64,000 nt of DNA. Source: Planctomycetales bacterium. GTDB lineage: Bacteria > Planctomycetota > Planctomycetia > Isosphaerales > Isosphaeraceae. The position numbers were made by a program, and so were the translations under genes. Every line of letters starts with the position of its first letter. Positions within the stretch are counted from its first letter, which is position 1. Of the stretch, positions 1-9,629 are shown piece by piece. Where the stretch lies: the NCBI GenBank assembly GCA_027449865.1, contig DAIDKV010000269.1:18638-82637 (forward strand). Reading direction: 5' to 3'. A model generated the notes under the pieces. That model was not told the DNA's origin. It saw only the letters and a list, made by a program, of their open reading frames with translations, and searched no databases.

Positions 1-854
1 AAGGAGCCGAGCTGATCCAGGTCTCCGTCGACCAGGTCGATGCGAACCCGTTCCAGCCCCGCCGTCAGTTCGATCCGGCCGAGATCGCCGCACTCGCCGA
101 ATCACTTCGCCAGCACGGGATGATTCAGCCGATCATTGTCCGGGCGGTCGGACTTCGGTATCAGCTCATTGCCGGCGAGCGCCGGCTTCGGGCGAGCATC
201 GAGGCCCAGCTTCATGAGATCCCGGCGCGCGTTCTCGACCTCGACGATCAGCGCGTCTTCGAGCTGGCGATGGTCGAGAACCTTCAGCGCGAGGATCTCA
301 ACGCGGTCGACAAGGCGACGGCGTTCAAGGATTACCTCGGGCGGTACGGCGGGACGCAGGAAGAACTGGCCGGACGTCTTGGCCTCGACCGATCGACGGT
401 CTCGAACCTGATCCGGCTGCTCGAGCTTCCGGAGGAGGTTCTGGGCGCGGTGCGAGCGAACCAGATCACGCAGGGGCACGCCCGGGCCCTGCTGGGACTT
501 GCGGAGACGGAGACGCGGATCGTCGCCTATCGACGAGTTGTGACCGAGCACCTTTCCGTGCGTCAGACCGAGGCGCTGGTGACCACGGGCGTCCCGACCC
601 CGAGCCGGCCCCGCGTCCGCAAGGATCCGGCGCACACCGCCGAGGCTCGCGCGCCGCACTTTCACCACTTCGAGCAGGCGCTGAACGAGCGTCTCGGGGC
701 GACCGTGGCCGTTCGAGGCCGAACGCCCGATCGTGGGCAGATTGTCATCGACTTCCACTCGCGCGACGAGCTCGACCGGATCGGCCGGGCGATTGGGCTG
801 GAACTTCCCGCTGCGGAGAGCCAGCCGGCGCTCCCGGCTCCCGAGGATCTCTGA
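1..854 (+). CDS. parB: ParB/Spo0J-family chromosome partition protein (5' end cut off)
   Basis: ParB proteins are CTP-dependent clamps that load at parS sites and, with ParA, segregate the chromosome. The frame is open from base 3, so the start lies before the window; 283 residues are visible. Seen in order: the NPFQPR box with the following helix (visible residues about 15-45), the GERR motif inside AGERRLRA (about 57-64, the CTP-binding ParB box II), a helix-turn-helix around GRLGLDRSTVSNL (about 124-136), and a C-terminal region consistent with the dimerisation domain. It ends at a TGA at 852-854. A parA partner would be expected upstream, outside the window. The next gene is about 430 bp away, so parB is probably the last gene of its operon. 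Confidence 0.93.
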   Translation, partial: GAELIQVSVDQVDANPFQPRRQFDPAEIAALAESLRQHGMIQPIIVRAVGLRYQLIAGERRLRASIEAQLHEIPARVLDLDDQRVFELAMVENLQREDLNAVDKATAFKDYLGRYGGTQEELAGRLGLDRSTVSNLIRLLELPEEVLGAVRANQITQGHARALLGLAETETRIVAYRRVVTEHLSVRQTEALVTTGVPTPSRPRVRKDPAHTAEARAPHFHHFEQALNERLGATVAVRGRTPDRGQIVIDFHSRDELDRIGRAIGLELPAAESQPALPAPEDL

Positions 855-1288
855 GGACCGATCGACCGAGGACGGCCGGGCCGCCGAGGATCGCTCGGCC
901 CCGCGCCGACCGACCGTCGAAGGTTCGGCCGGTGCTCGGAGTCCATGACGCGAGACTCCGGGCCAACCGCGCTTCCCATTTTCGGTGGTGGTGCCCTCGC
1001 AAGAGAACGCGCGTTCCCGGTATCGGCCTCGGGCTCTCGACGGAGATGGGAAAGGTTTCACTCTACCTGCCGTCTGGACGAAGGCTTAGGAGATTTGAGC
1101 GGAGCTGGCTCAGCCCGGCACCGTCTTTGCTTTAGGGATACCACCCAGCTTGAGCTAACATGGCACGTGCAGCCGCCCTGGCCCCGAACGCCTGGGTTTC
1201 GGCGAAGATCGCCCCATCGATCCGGATGTCTCGAACCATGAGTCCACGACCGCACGACGGAACGGCGGAGGAGGGACTATCCTCTTCA
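855..1288. other. Intergenic stretch without a supported gene
   Basis: This 434 bp gap lies between parB and the kinase-like gene, both on the plus strand. Short open frames here do not resemble any family I know and have no clear ribosome site. I see no hairpin followed by a T-run, so the end of the parB transcript is not visible. The upstream in-frame ATGs of the next gene (1160-type start, 1226, 1238) fall inside this gap and could extend that gene. Confidence 0.5.
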
Positions 1289-1999
1289 ATGCTCGCCATC
1301 GTCCACGATGCCCAGCGGGTGGAGCATCTCCGGGAAGTGCTGAGCGGCTTTTGCCACCGATGCCGGAACTCGCTCAACGGGATCAAGTTGAGTCTTTACC
1401 TCTTCCGGCGAGAGGCGCGGGGAACGGTCCCGCACTGCCTGGGTGAGATCGAGGGGATGTACCAGCAGGTGGAGCATTTTTTCGATCGACTTCAGGCGAT
1501 TTACCGGCCGATGGAGGTGCGAAAGCTGGAGGGCACGATCGATGAGTTGATTCGAACGCAGGCGCCTCGATGGCGGTCGTGGTACGAATCGCGGGGCCAG
1601 ACACTTAGGCTGGAGCCGCCCGAGGCGGCCGTTCTCGCGGAATTTGATCCGAATCTGCTCGGCCAGGGCCTCGACGCGATCGCTTCATGGCGGTCGGAAC
1701 TGGGCGCGGCGTCGACGGTTTCGCGAGTCGCCTGGCGCGTTCGCGACGACTGGGTCGAGATCGACTGGCGAGAGGAAGTGGGGACGGGTTCGCCCGACCT
1801 GATCGAGCATTCTGGCGGGCTAATCCGACGCGACCCGGGAATGTGTCGGGCGCGGGTTGACCCCCTGGCGATCCCGCTTCTGGCCCGAATTGCCGCCAGC
1901 CACGAGGGAATTCTCGAACGCGTTTCGGACGAGAGCTTCGCCATCCGGATTCGATGGCCGAGGAAGTCGCGAGTCGAGGAGTCGAACGGGCTCGCTTGA
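1289..1999 (+). CDS. Histidine-kinase-like protein lacking the ATP-binding boxes
   Basis: Function not assigned. The N-terminal part (FCHRCRNSLNGIKLSL, about residues 20-35 from this start) resembles the DHp phospho-acceptor helix of sensor kinases, and a later segment (DPNLLGQGLDAI, about 130-141) resembles the N-box helix of the ATPase domain. The glycine-rich G1 and G2 boxes that bind ATP are not visible, so autophosphorylation is unlikely as read. No membrane segment or PAS domain is present. I chose the ATG at 1289 because GGAGGAGGG lies at 1267-1275, although the 13-base spacing is long; in-frame ATGs at 1238 and 1226 are alternatives. It ends 45 bases before a tRNA gene, and the tRNA's possible promoter overlaps its stop codon. 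It may be a pseudokinase or an Hpt-like protein. Confidence 0.6.
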   Translation: MLAIVHDAQRVEHLREVLSGFCHRCRNSLNGIKLSLYLFRREARGTVPHCLGEIEGMYQQVEHFFDRLQAIYRPMEVRKLEGTIDELIRTQAPRWRSWYESRGQTLRLEPPEAAVLAEFDPNLLGQGLDAIASWRSELGAASTVSRVAWRVRDDWVEIDWREEVGTGSPDLIEHSGGLIRRDPGMCRARVDPLAIPLLARIAASHEGILERVSDESFAIRIRWPRKSRVEESNGLA

Positions 2000-2025
2000 C
2001 GACAGACCCGATGCCGGAATAACAT
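1996..2025 (+). promoter_or_regulatory. Candidate sigma-70 promoter of tRNA-Pro
   Basis: TTGACG (1996-2001) and TAACAT (2020-2025) are separated by 18 bases, and predicted initiation falls about 12 bases before the tRNA. The -35 hexamer overlaps the TGA stop codon of the preceding gene. The -10 matches the consensus at four of six bases, so this is moderate evidence only. Confidence 0.45.
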
Positions 2026-2044
2026 GCGTGTCGGCGATAAAGAG

Positions 2045-2119
2045 CGGGGCGTAGCGCAGCCTGGTTAGCGCGCCTGCCTTGGGAGCAGGAGGTCACCAGT
2101 TCGAATCTGGTCGCCCCGA
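2045..2119 (+). tRNA. tRNA-Pro (anticodon TGG)
   Basis: A complete cloverleaf can be drawn by hand. The acceptor stem CGGGGCG (2045-2051) pairs with CGCCCCG (2112-2118), followed by discriminator A. The anticodon stem CCTGC/GCAGG encloses loop CTTGGGA with anticodon TGG, which reads CCA and, by wobble, other proline codons. The T-arm ACCAG/CTGGT encloses TTCGAAT. The 3' CCA is not encoded and must be added after transcription. The gene sits just upstream of rpiA. Confidence 0.96.
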
Positions 2120-2231
2120 TTCAAAGGCCCGGCCATTGGCCTGGGCCGATTCTCGACGAGCCGGCTGGCGAAGTGAGGCGCCCGGCTTGCGTCGATCGTT
2201 CTTTTCCTTGAGCACGCGGGGAGCCGTCTTC

Positions 2232-2942
2232 GTGACCAGGAACACCGATTCCTCGAAGGATCGCGTTGCCCGAGCCGGTGCGGGCCTGGTCCGGGATGGG
2301 ATGATCGTTGGTCTCGGTTCGGGATCGACCTCGGCGTTGATGGTTCGGCACCTGGCCGATCGTCTGGCCTCGGAGCGGATCGCGATCGTCGGCGTGGCGA
2401 CGAGTTCCTCCACGGCCGCGCTGGCTCGTGAGCTGGGCATCCCGCTCCGCGAACTGGACGAGGTGGACCGGCTCGATATCAGCCTCGACGGTGCTGACGA
2501 GATCGACGAACGCTTCCGGATGATCAAGGGCAGGGGAGGGGCCTTGCTCCGCGAGAAGATCGTGGCGGCGTCGTCGGCGCATCGTGTCACGCTGTTGACG
2601 GCCGAGAAGCGGGTCGGGCGGCTGGGCGTCGGCATGCCGGTCCCCGTGGAGGTCAGCACGTTTGGCCTGCTCCACACCGAGCGAAGGATTCGGGCGATCG
2701 GGGGCGAGACGACGATTCGACGGGATCGCGAGGGCCGGGTGGTTCTCACCGACGGCGGCAACGCGATCATCGACTGTCATTTCGAGGCGCTCGACGATCC
2801 TGACGCCCTCGACGAGCGTCTGCAATGCCAGGCCGGAGTGCTCGACACCGGCCTGTTTATCGGCCTCTGCGACACGCTGATCGTCGGCGATGGCGAGGGG
2901 ATCGAGGTGATCGAGTCGGGCGAGCCTCGGCTCCCGAGTTGA
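2232..2942 (+). CDS. rpiA: Ribose-5-phosphate isomerase A
   Basis: Interconverts ribose 5-phosphate and ribulose 5-phosphate in the non-oxidative pentose phosphate pathway, in the cytosol. At 236 residues it is close to the usual size (219 in E. coli). Visible motifs: GLGSGST (27-33, phosphate loop), DGADEID (86-92), KGRGGALLREK (99-109, containing the catalytic Glu at about 108), and DGGNAIID near residue 175. I chose GTG at 2232 because GGGGAG lies about 8 bases upstream; the open frame reaches further 5', but that part overlaps the tRNA and cannot be coding. It converges with deoC, with only 15 bp between the stops. Both enzymes handle pentose phosphates, which may be coincidental because they are on opposite strands. 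Confidence 0.95.
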   Translation: MTRNTDSSKDRVARAGAGLVRDGMIVGLGSGSTSALMVRHLADRLASERIAIVGVATSSSTAALARELGIPLRELDEVDRLDISLDGADEIDERFRMIKGRGGALLREKIVAASSAHRVTLLTAEKRVGRLGVGMPVPVEVSTFGLLHTERRIRAIGGETTIRRDREGRVVLTDGGNAIIDCHFEALDDPDALDERLQCQAGVLDTGLFIGLCDTLIVGDGEGIEVIESGEPRLPS

Positions 2943-2957
2943 CCGCCGCGGGGTGGC

Positions 2958-3701
2958 TCAGTAGTTCGACCCCGGTCCCCGGCCCGTCGGCGCCGGTTCC
3001 ACGTGGAACGGCTCCAGGCCAAGGCGTTTTCGAAGCTCGTCGAGGACCTCGGCCGTTCTCGAGGCGCCGATGCGGTCGCAGCCGGCCTCGACGCACCGGA
3101 TCATGTCGTCAAGGGTCCGGATGCCGCCGGCCGCCTTCAGCTTGACCGTCGAGGGGGACGAAGCCCGCATCAGGCGCAAATCGTCCCAGGTTGAGCCGCC
3201 CGAGCCGTAGCCGGTCGAGGTTTTCACGTAGTCGGCCCCGACCTCGCCGCAAATCGCGCAGAGGCGAGCCTTGTGTTCGTCGTCGAGGTAGCAGTTCTCG
3301 AAGATCACCTTCACGATCGCCCCGGCCTCGTGAGCGACCCTGGTCACGGCGCCGATTTCTGTCGACACGGCATCCCACTCGGCGGAGAGAACCTGGCCGA
3401 TGTTTACGACCATGTCGAGCTCGGTCGCTCCATCCTCGAGGGCCTGGCGCGACTCGAAGACCTTCACCGATGTCGAGTGGCCGCCGTGCGGGAAGCCGAT
3501 CGTCGTGCCGACGGCCACCTGGCTTCCCCTGAGGATCTCCGAGGCTCGCTTCACGGCGTAGGGCTTGATGCAGACGCTCGCCACACCATAACGGGCGGCC
3601 AGCCGGCACCCGGCCTCCAGCTCGGCGGTGGTCAGTGTCGGGCCGAGCAGCGAGTGGTCAATCCGGCGCGCGATGGAATCGTACGTCAGGTCGAAACTCA
3701 T
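2958..3701 (-). CDS. deoC: Deoxyribose-phosphate aldolase
   Basis: Cleaves 2-deoxyribose 5-phosphate to glyceraldehyde 3-phosphate and acetaldehyde through a Schiff base, in deoxynucleoside salvage. At 247 residues it fits the class I DERA family. Catalytic residues match the E. coli triad D102/K167/K201: Asp96 in TELDMVVNIG, the Schiff-base Lys160 in YVKTSTGYG, and Lys189 in KLKAAGGIRT. It starts with ATG at 3701 and lies 19 bp downstream of the membrane-protein gene, so it is probably the last gene of the long minus-strand run. No other nucleoside-catabolism gene is adjacent. Confidence 0.96.
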   Translation of the reverse strand: MSFDLTYDSIARRIDHSLLGPTLTTAELEAGCRLAARYGVASVCIKPYAVKRASEILRGSQVAVGTTIGFPHGGHSTSVKVFESRQALEDGATELDMVVNIGQVLSAEWDAVSTEIGAVTRVAHEAGAIVKVIFENCYLDDEHKARLCAICGEVGADYVKTSTGYGSGGSTWDDLRLMRASSPSTVKLKAAGGIRTLDDMIRCVEAGCDRIGASRTAEVLDELRKRLGLEPFHVEPAPTGRGPGSNY

Positions 3702-3720
3702 GATGCGATCTCTCGTGGGT

Positions 3721-4998
3721 TCAGGGGGAGGGGTGGAGCGTCGAGCTCGTAATTCGACGACGAAGGGCTGCCCGGGAGGGCCGGCGCGTGGCGAGCGTGG
3801 GGCGGAACATCATCGCGATGGCGAGGGGAAGGTAGAGCATCACCAGCGCACCACCCTTGTCGAGATACCAGAACTGGCTGGCGACCAGAAGGGCGCCCGA
3901 CATCGAGATCAGCTCGGCCAGACTCTTTTCCGCCGGCCAGAACATCGTTCCGAGAGCTAGCAAGAGGTAGGCCGTGAGAACCGGGAGGCGGAAGCTGGAA
4001 TCGATGCTCGACCAGAAGCTCCCGTTGCGGATCGGCTCGAAATGCGGGAGCAGGCCGACCTCGACGATACTTCGGGCGCCGAGCGCCCGGGCCCAGGTCG
4101 CAACGCCGGGAATCCATCGACCGAGCAGGGCACAGACGGTGACCACCGAGGCGGCGACGATCGTGAATCGCGCGGCGCCCCGGCCCCGGTAGAAACCGCA
4201 CCAGGTCGCGATCAGGCCGAGGCAGGCCGGGATCCATCCCGCGGCCAGACCGATCAAAACCCCGGCCACCGCTGGCCTCGCGTACCAGAAGACCGCGGCG
4301 ACGATCAGGGCCGAGGAGATGAGCTGGCCGCTGTCGACAAGCTCCATTCGCGTGTAGGGGAGGACGAGGTAACACGTCGCCATCGCCACTCCAGTGATCG
4401 GCCGCTCGAAAAGCCGCCATCCGATCCCCAGCAGCCCGACCACGAGCGTCAAATGTGCCAGAACCGCGAGCACGCGAGAGGCGATCACCTGAGGTAGCTG
4501 GCGTTTCAGCGAGGTCGGTAGCGGGGCCATGGAGATCATCGTCTGGACCGTCGCGTTGTTTGCCCCGGGAGCCACGGCCGGACGTTCCTCGCGTTCGGAC
4601 CTCTCGGCGGGGTTTCTCGCGGCGCCGTCCTCAACGGGCAGGAGCACGGTCTCCGTCAGAAGCAGGCCCAGCACGCCCACCGAGAGGCAGAGCAGGCCCG
4701 AGGCGTTCAAGTTGGGTTCGAGCAATGGGCGACGCGAGAGCCCGAGGTCGAGCAGGCAGCGCAGGAGCCAGAGACCCGATCCGGAGAAGAGCCAGATGTA
4801 AGCCGATAGCGGCGGGTCGATGGGTCGGCCGAGGATCATCAGCATCCCCGGCGCCATCACGAAGAGCAGGAGAAGGTCGAGGTTGCGGACGCTCCAGAAC
4901 CGGCCGAACTTGAAGAAGAGCGTCAGCAGGGTCAAGATCGAGAGGTAAAGCCAGACCTCCCAGCCGAGGCCCAGCGCGGAATCTAGCGAGCCTTCCAC
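3721..4998 (-). CDS. Multi-pass membrane protein of unknown function
   Basis: Not recognised. It is 425 residues, starts with GTG at 4998, and has roughly nine to ten hydrophobic segments. The first runs through WLYLSILTLLTLFF near residue 20; others lie around 45-60, 65-80, 100-115, 170-200, 225-250 and 320-390. A polar Glu/Arg-rich loop of about 40 residues (about 123-165) separates the first four from the rest. The C-terminus is Arg/Ser-rich and probably cytosolic. It begins 15 bp after the rnc stop and ends 19 bp before deoC, so the three are likely co-transcribed. I see no catalytic motif, transport signature or glycosyltransferase motif. Confidence 0.7.
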   Translation of the reverse strand: MEGSLDSALGLGWEVWLYLSILTLLTLFFKFGRFWSVRNLDLLLLFVMAPGMLMILGRPIDPPLSAYIWLFSGSGLWLLRCLLDLGLSRRPLLEPNLNASGLLCLSVGVLGLLLTETVLLPVEDGAARNPAERSEREERPAVAPGANNATVQTMISMAPLPTSLKRQLPQVIASRVLAVLAHLTLVVGLLGIGWRLFERPITGVAMATCYLVLPYTRMELVDSGQLISSALIVAAVFWYARPAVAGVLIGLAAGWIPACLGLIATWCGFYRGRGAARFTIVAASVVTVCALLGRWIPGVATWARALGARSIVEVGLLPHFEPIRNGSFWSSIDSSFRLPVLTAYLLLALGTMFWPAEKSLAELISMSGALLVASQFWYLDKGGALVMLYLPLAIAMMFRPTLATRRPSRAALRRRITSSTLHPSP

Positions 4999-5013
4999 GG
5001 CAGCCTCGTCCGT

Positions 5014-5739
5014 TCAATCCGACTCATAGGGGAGGGGTTCGCCCGCGATCTGGCAGAGCGCGTTCAACGCGGCGTTCTGCTCGGCGTCCTTCTTGTTGCG
5101 CCCCCAGGCCGGGGCGTAGCAGGCTCCGCCGATTCGGGCCGCGATCTTGAAGCACTTCGAATGATCCGGGCCCTTCTCGTCGAGCAACTGGTAGATCGGC
5201 GTCTCTCCGAACTGCCGCTGCGAGACCTGCTGCAAATGACTCTTGTGATTGACACCGCCCTGGCCGCCCGCCACGGCGTCGATCTCGGGACCGATGTGCC
5301 GAAGAATGAAGGGCCGGACCGCCTCCATCCCCCCGTCGAGATAAATCGCCCCGATCAGGCTCTCGAAGACATCGGCCATCATCGAGGAGGGGGTCTGAAG
5401 GTGCGAGCCCATCCCCTTGCCGATCAGAAGGAATTCATCGATGCCCAGCCGCTCCGAGATCTTGGCACAGGTCCGGCGCGAGACGACAATCGACTTGATC
5501 CGCGTCATTTCCCCTTCAAGGAAGTCGGGGAAGCGGCGATAGAGCAGGTCGCAGACGACGGCTCCCAGGATGGAGTCGCCCAGGAATTCCATGCGCTCGT
5601 TCGAGACCAACCGGTGGTTGGCTCCCGATGCGTGCGTGAGCGCCTCGCGAAGCAAGGTCGGATTCTGGAAGCGGTAGCCGAGTACGTCCTCGCAATCGGC
5701 CAGAGCTTCCTCATCGTCGTGCTGAGTCGTCCGGGGCAT
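5014..5739 (-). CDS. rnc: Ribonuclease III
   Basis: Double-strand-specific endoribonuclease that matures rRNA and processes structured mRNAs. It has 241 residues with the normal two-domain layout. The catalytic domain carries the signature NERMEFLGDSILG (47-59) with acidic metal ligands Glu51 and Asp55, and Asp123/Glu126 in MADVFESLIGA. A double-stranded-RNA-binding domain (about 165-235) follows, with YQLLDEKGPDHSKCF and the Lys-rich end NKKDAEQNAALNAL. It lies 15 bp upstream of the membrane-protein gene and 110 bp downstream of trpF. The start is ATG at 5739 without a strong ribosome site. Confidence 0.96.
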   Translation of the reverse strand: MPRTTQHDDEEALADCEDVLGYRFQNPTLLREALTHASGANHRLVSNERMEFLGDSILGAVVCDLLYRRFPDFLEGEMTRIKSIVVSRRTCAKISERLGIDEFLLIGKGMGSHLQTPSSMMADVFESLIGAIYLDGGMEAVRPFILRHIGPEIDAVAGGQGGVNHKSHLQQVSQRQFGETPIYQLLDEKGPDHSKCFKIAARIGGACYAPAWGRNKKDAEQNAALNALCQIAGEPLPYESD

Positions 5740-5849
5740 GATCGCACCAACAAGGCACCCAACGAGTTGCGTTGCGACCCCTAGACTAAGCCCGGCGCCG
5801 GGCCGTTGTCAACGGTGGCCTCACGACTCCGCGGTGGCGTCTGTGACAC

Positions 5850-6512
5850 TCATACCGATCGGACCGCGCGGACCAGGGCGGCGACCGCCTCCAGGTCTTT
5901 CCGGCCGGGACTCGACTCGACACCACTGGCGACGTCGACCATCCAGGGTCGAACCCAGGTGACTCGTTCGGCGACGTTCTCGGGTGTCAGTCCGCCCGCG
6001 AGGATCATCCGGGGCAGGGGAGGCGCGGCGTCGAGCAGAGTCCGGTCGATCGCCAGCCCGGTCCCTCCCGGGAGACCCGGAACGTAGGCGTCGACCAGAA
6101 CCCCCGCGAGTGGATGCCCAATCGCCTCGGCCCTCTCGACAAAGTGGGCGACCGACGACCAGTCCTCGACGGATCGGATTCGGAAGGCGCGAACGACGGG
6201 CCAATCCCGGAGCGCCGAGAGATCCTCGATCGGCTCTCGGCCGTGCAATTGCACGACGCGAAGGCCGATCCGATCGGCGATGGCGGCGACCTCGGCCGGT
6301 GGGCGGTCGACGAAAACCCCCACCGGCGTCGCCCTAACTGGGAGCGCCGCGATGATCTCCGCGGCGAGTTCCGGGAGGATCGATCGCGGCGAGGGAGGGT
6401 GAAAGTTCAGGCCGATCCAGTCGGCCCCGAGTTGGACGCACCCGACGGCCTCGTCGATGCGCGTCAGGCCGCAGATTTTCACGAGAACGGAAGAGGAGAC
6501 CACGTCGGACAC
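5850..6512 (-). CDS. trpF: Phosphoribosylanthranilate isomerase
   Basis: Catalyses the Amadori rearrangement of N-(5-phosphoribosyl)anthranilate in tryptophan synthesis. It has 220 residues in a single TIM barrel. Visible: VKICGLTR at 11-18 with the catalytic Cys14, GLNFHPPSPRSI (substrate phosphate side, about 34-45), VDAYVPGLPGGTG (catalytic Asp region, about 140-152), ILAGGLTPENV and VDVASGVESSPGRKD near the end (phosphate binding). It starts with GTG at 6512, only 31 bp after trxA, and is followed by rnc. No other trp gene is in the window, so its placement in a housekeeping run is unusual but not unique. Confidence 0.95.
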   Translation of the reverse strand: MSDVVSSSVLVKICGLTRIDEAVGCVQLGADWIGLNFHPPSPRSILPELAAEIIAALPVRATPVGVFVDRPPAEVAAIADRIGLRVVQLHGREPIEDLSALRDWPVVRAFRIRSVEDWSSVAHFVERAEAIGHPLAGVLVDAYVPGLPGGTGLAIDRTLLDAAPPLPRMILAGGLTPENVAERVTWVRPWMVDVASGVESSPGRKDLEAVAALVRAVRSV

Positions 6513-6543
6513 CGGCGAGAGAAGAGGGGCGACCCCGATCCGA

Positions 6544-6882
6544 TCAGGAGGAGGAGAGCTTATCGAGATTGGCCCGGAACTTGTTTTCGGGGTTCACTCC
6601 GACGAGGCGCAGCTCCTTGACCTCTTGCCCGTTGTGAAAGAAGAGGACTGTGGGGATCGCCGTGATCCGAAGACTGCCCGGCGTCTCCATGTTCTCGTCT
6701 GTGTTCATCTTGCCGATCTTGACGCGACCCTCGTACTCACCGGCGAGTTTTTCGATCGTTGGGCCGAGGGTTCGGCAAGGTCCGCACCAGGGGGCCCAGA
6801 AGTCGACGAGGACAGGGATGGTCGAGTCGAGCACCTCGGACTTCCAGTTGGAGTCCGTAAACTCCTTGACGTTGCCGGCCAT
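6544..6882 (-). CDS. trxA: Thioredoxin
   Basis: Cytosolic disulfide reductant. It is 112 residues from the ATG at 6882 and has a single thioredoxin fold with the active site WAPWCGPC (Cys33 and Cys36), the cis-proline in ITAIPT and no signal peptide. Another in-frame ATG lies at 6888, but the GAGG element would then be one base away; at 6882 it sits at a normal distance. A clear promoter (TTGACT-N16-TATAAT on the minus strand) lies about 90 bp upstream, so trxA can be transcribed independently of dnaG-rpoD. trpF follows after 31 bp. Confidence 0.96.
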   Translation of the reverse strand: MAGNVKEFTDSNWKSEVLDSTIPVLVDFWAPWCGPCRTLGPTIEKLAGEYEGRVKIGKMNTDENMETPGSLRITAIPTVLFFHNGQEVKELRLVGVNPENKFRANLDKLSSS

Positions 6883-6970
6883 TGGCATGCCTCACAGATG
6901 GACCAAAGTCCCGGGACGGACCCTCGTGATCGAACGGGGCGCCCCGCCGATGGAGCCCAGATATCCAGGC

Positions 6971-6998
6971 ATTATAAGTGGGGTGGAAAACGAGTCAA
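6971..6998 (-). promoter_or_regulatory. Sigma-70-type promoter before trxA
   Basis: On the minus strand TTGACT (6993-6998) is followed after exactly 16 bases by a perfect TATAAT (6971-6976). It lies in the gap between the zinc-ribbon gene and trxA, giving a leader of roughly 80 bases. It is one of the best matches to the -35/-10 consensus in this GC-rich window and suggests that trxA-trpF and downstream genes have their own promoter. Confidence 0.75.
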
Positions 6999-7024
6999 CT
7001 TCCGGGGAGAGTCGCTCGAGGCGC

Positions 7025-7768
7025 TCAGCGAGCCTTCGCGGTGCGTTTGGTTGCCGAGGGTTCGGGGGCGACGTAGTAGAGGAGACGTCCGCAGCTCATG
7101 CAGAAGGTCAGGCCGCTGTTGTTGATCAGCTCGTTCTTCATCTGGGGAGTGATCGAGGTGTAGCAGCCGTGGCAGGAGTCGTCCTCGCAGGCGGCCAGGG
7201 CATCGGCGCCGTATCGGGCGACGATGCGTCGGTAGTGGTCGCGGTGTTCTTCGGGGATGGCGGTCTCGGCCTCGGTGATGGCGACCTCGAGTTCGGCAAG
7301 CTGAGACTTCTGAGCGGCGGCCTGGTCGTCGATCATTTTGCGGAGCGCCTCGACCTCGTCGGCGAACTTGCGGGCGTCGGCGTCGAGCCGGGCGACCTCG
7401 GCCGTGTGGGTTTCGACGCCATCGAGGGAGGTGAGGATGTCTTCCTCGACCTTACCCTTGGCGTTCTGGTCGTGCGCGATCTGGTTCTGGAGGGCCTTGT
7501 ATTCCTCGTTCTTCTTGACCTGGTTGAGCTTGACGGTCAGCTCGTCGATCTTGGATTCAATGCCCTTGAGGGTATGCTCGTGCTTCTTGACGTGCAGCTT
7601 GGCGTCCTGAAGGGCTTTCTTGGCCGCCTCGACCTCGGCCTGCCGCGTCGCCAGGGCGGCCTGCCGGGCCGCGAGCGTTCGGGGGCCTGAGCTGAGCCGG
7701 TCGCGCAAGGCCTTGGCACGCTGGTGGAGCGAGTGCAGGTCGCGGAGGCTCTCGGCGGTCGTGGACAT
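7025..7768 (-). CDS. Coiled-coil protein with C-terminal C4 zinc ribbon
   Basis: This is a 247-residue cytosolic protein of the zf-RING_7/CT398-like family (C4-type zinc ribbon after a long helical hairpin). About residues 10-180 are heptad-rich and charged (SLRDLHSLHQRAKALRDRL, then many K/E/A residues), which predicts a long antiparallel coiled coil. The ribbon follows, with cysteines in CEDDSCHGCYTS and CMSCGR. Family members have been linked to flagella, secretion or nucleic-acid roles, but the exact job is unknown. It starts with ATG at 7768 after AAGGAG at good spacing, 137 bp below rpoD across a terminator, so it is probably separately transcribed or reached by read-through. Confidence 0.85.
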   Translation of the reverse strand: MSTTAESLRDLHSLHQRAKALRDRLSSGPRTLAARQAALATRQAEVEAAKKALQDAKLHVKKHEHTLKGIESKIDELTVKLNQVKKNEEYKALQNQIAHDQNAKGKVEEDILTSLDGVETHTAEVARLDADARKFADEVEALRKMIDDQAAAQKSQLAELEVAITEAETAIPEEHRDHYRRIVARYGADALAACEDDSCHGCYTSITPQMKNELINNSGLTFCMSCGRLLYYVAPEPSATKRTAKAR

Positions 7769-7861
7769 CGATCAGGCTCCTTCTTCGGATCGGGGGGTCA
7801 TTGGATCGTCTCCCCGGCCGGCTCGATTTCCGGCGGTCCATCCCCGGTCGGGCCGACCCAC

Positions 7862-7895
7862 AAAAAAAGCCCCGGACGCCTGGCGTCCGGGGCTT
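7862..7895 (-). terminator. Intrinsic terminator after rpoD
   Basis: A perfect 14 bp stem (7867-7880 with 7882-7895, GC-rich, one unpaired base at the tip as drawn) is followed on the minus strand by seven T residues (plus-strand A-run 7862-7868, partly included in the stem). It starts 11 bp past the rpoD stop, so it should end dnaG-rpoD transcription before the zinc-ribbon gene. Confidence 0.85.
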
Positions 7896-7905
7896 GAAGG
7901 GCTTT

Positions 7906-9582
<1,677 letters not shown>

Positions 9583-9629
9583 CCAACTTTCCTCCCACGC
9601 ACACGGAACGACAAAACGGGTCGCTAGAA

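Noticed and set aside
2079..2231. An N-terminal extension of rpiA
   Set aside because: It starts inside the tRNA-Pro gene and has no resemblance to RpiA; the GTG at 2232 has a ribosome site.
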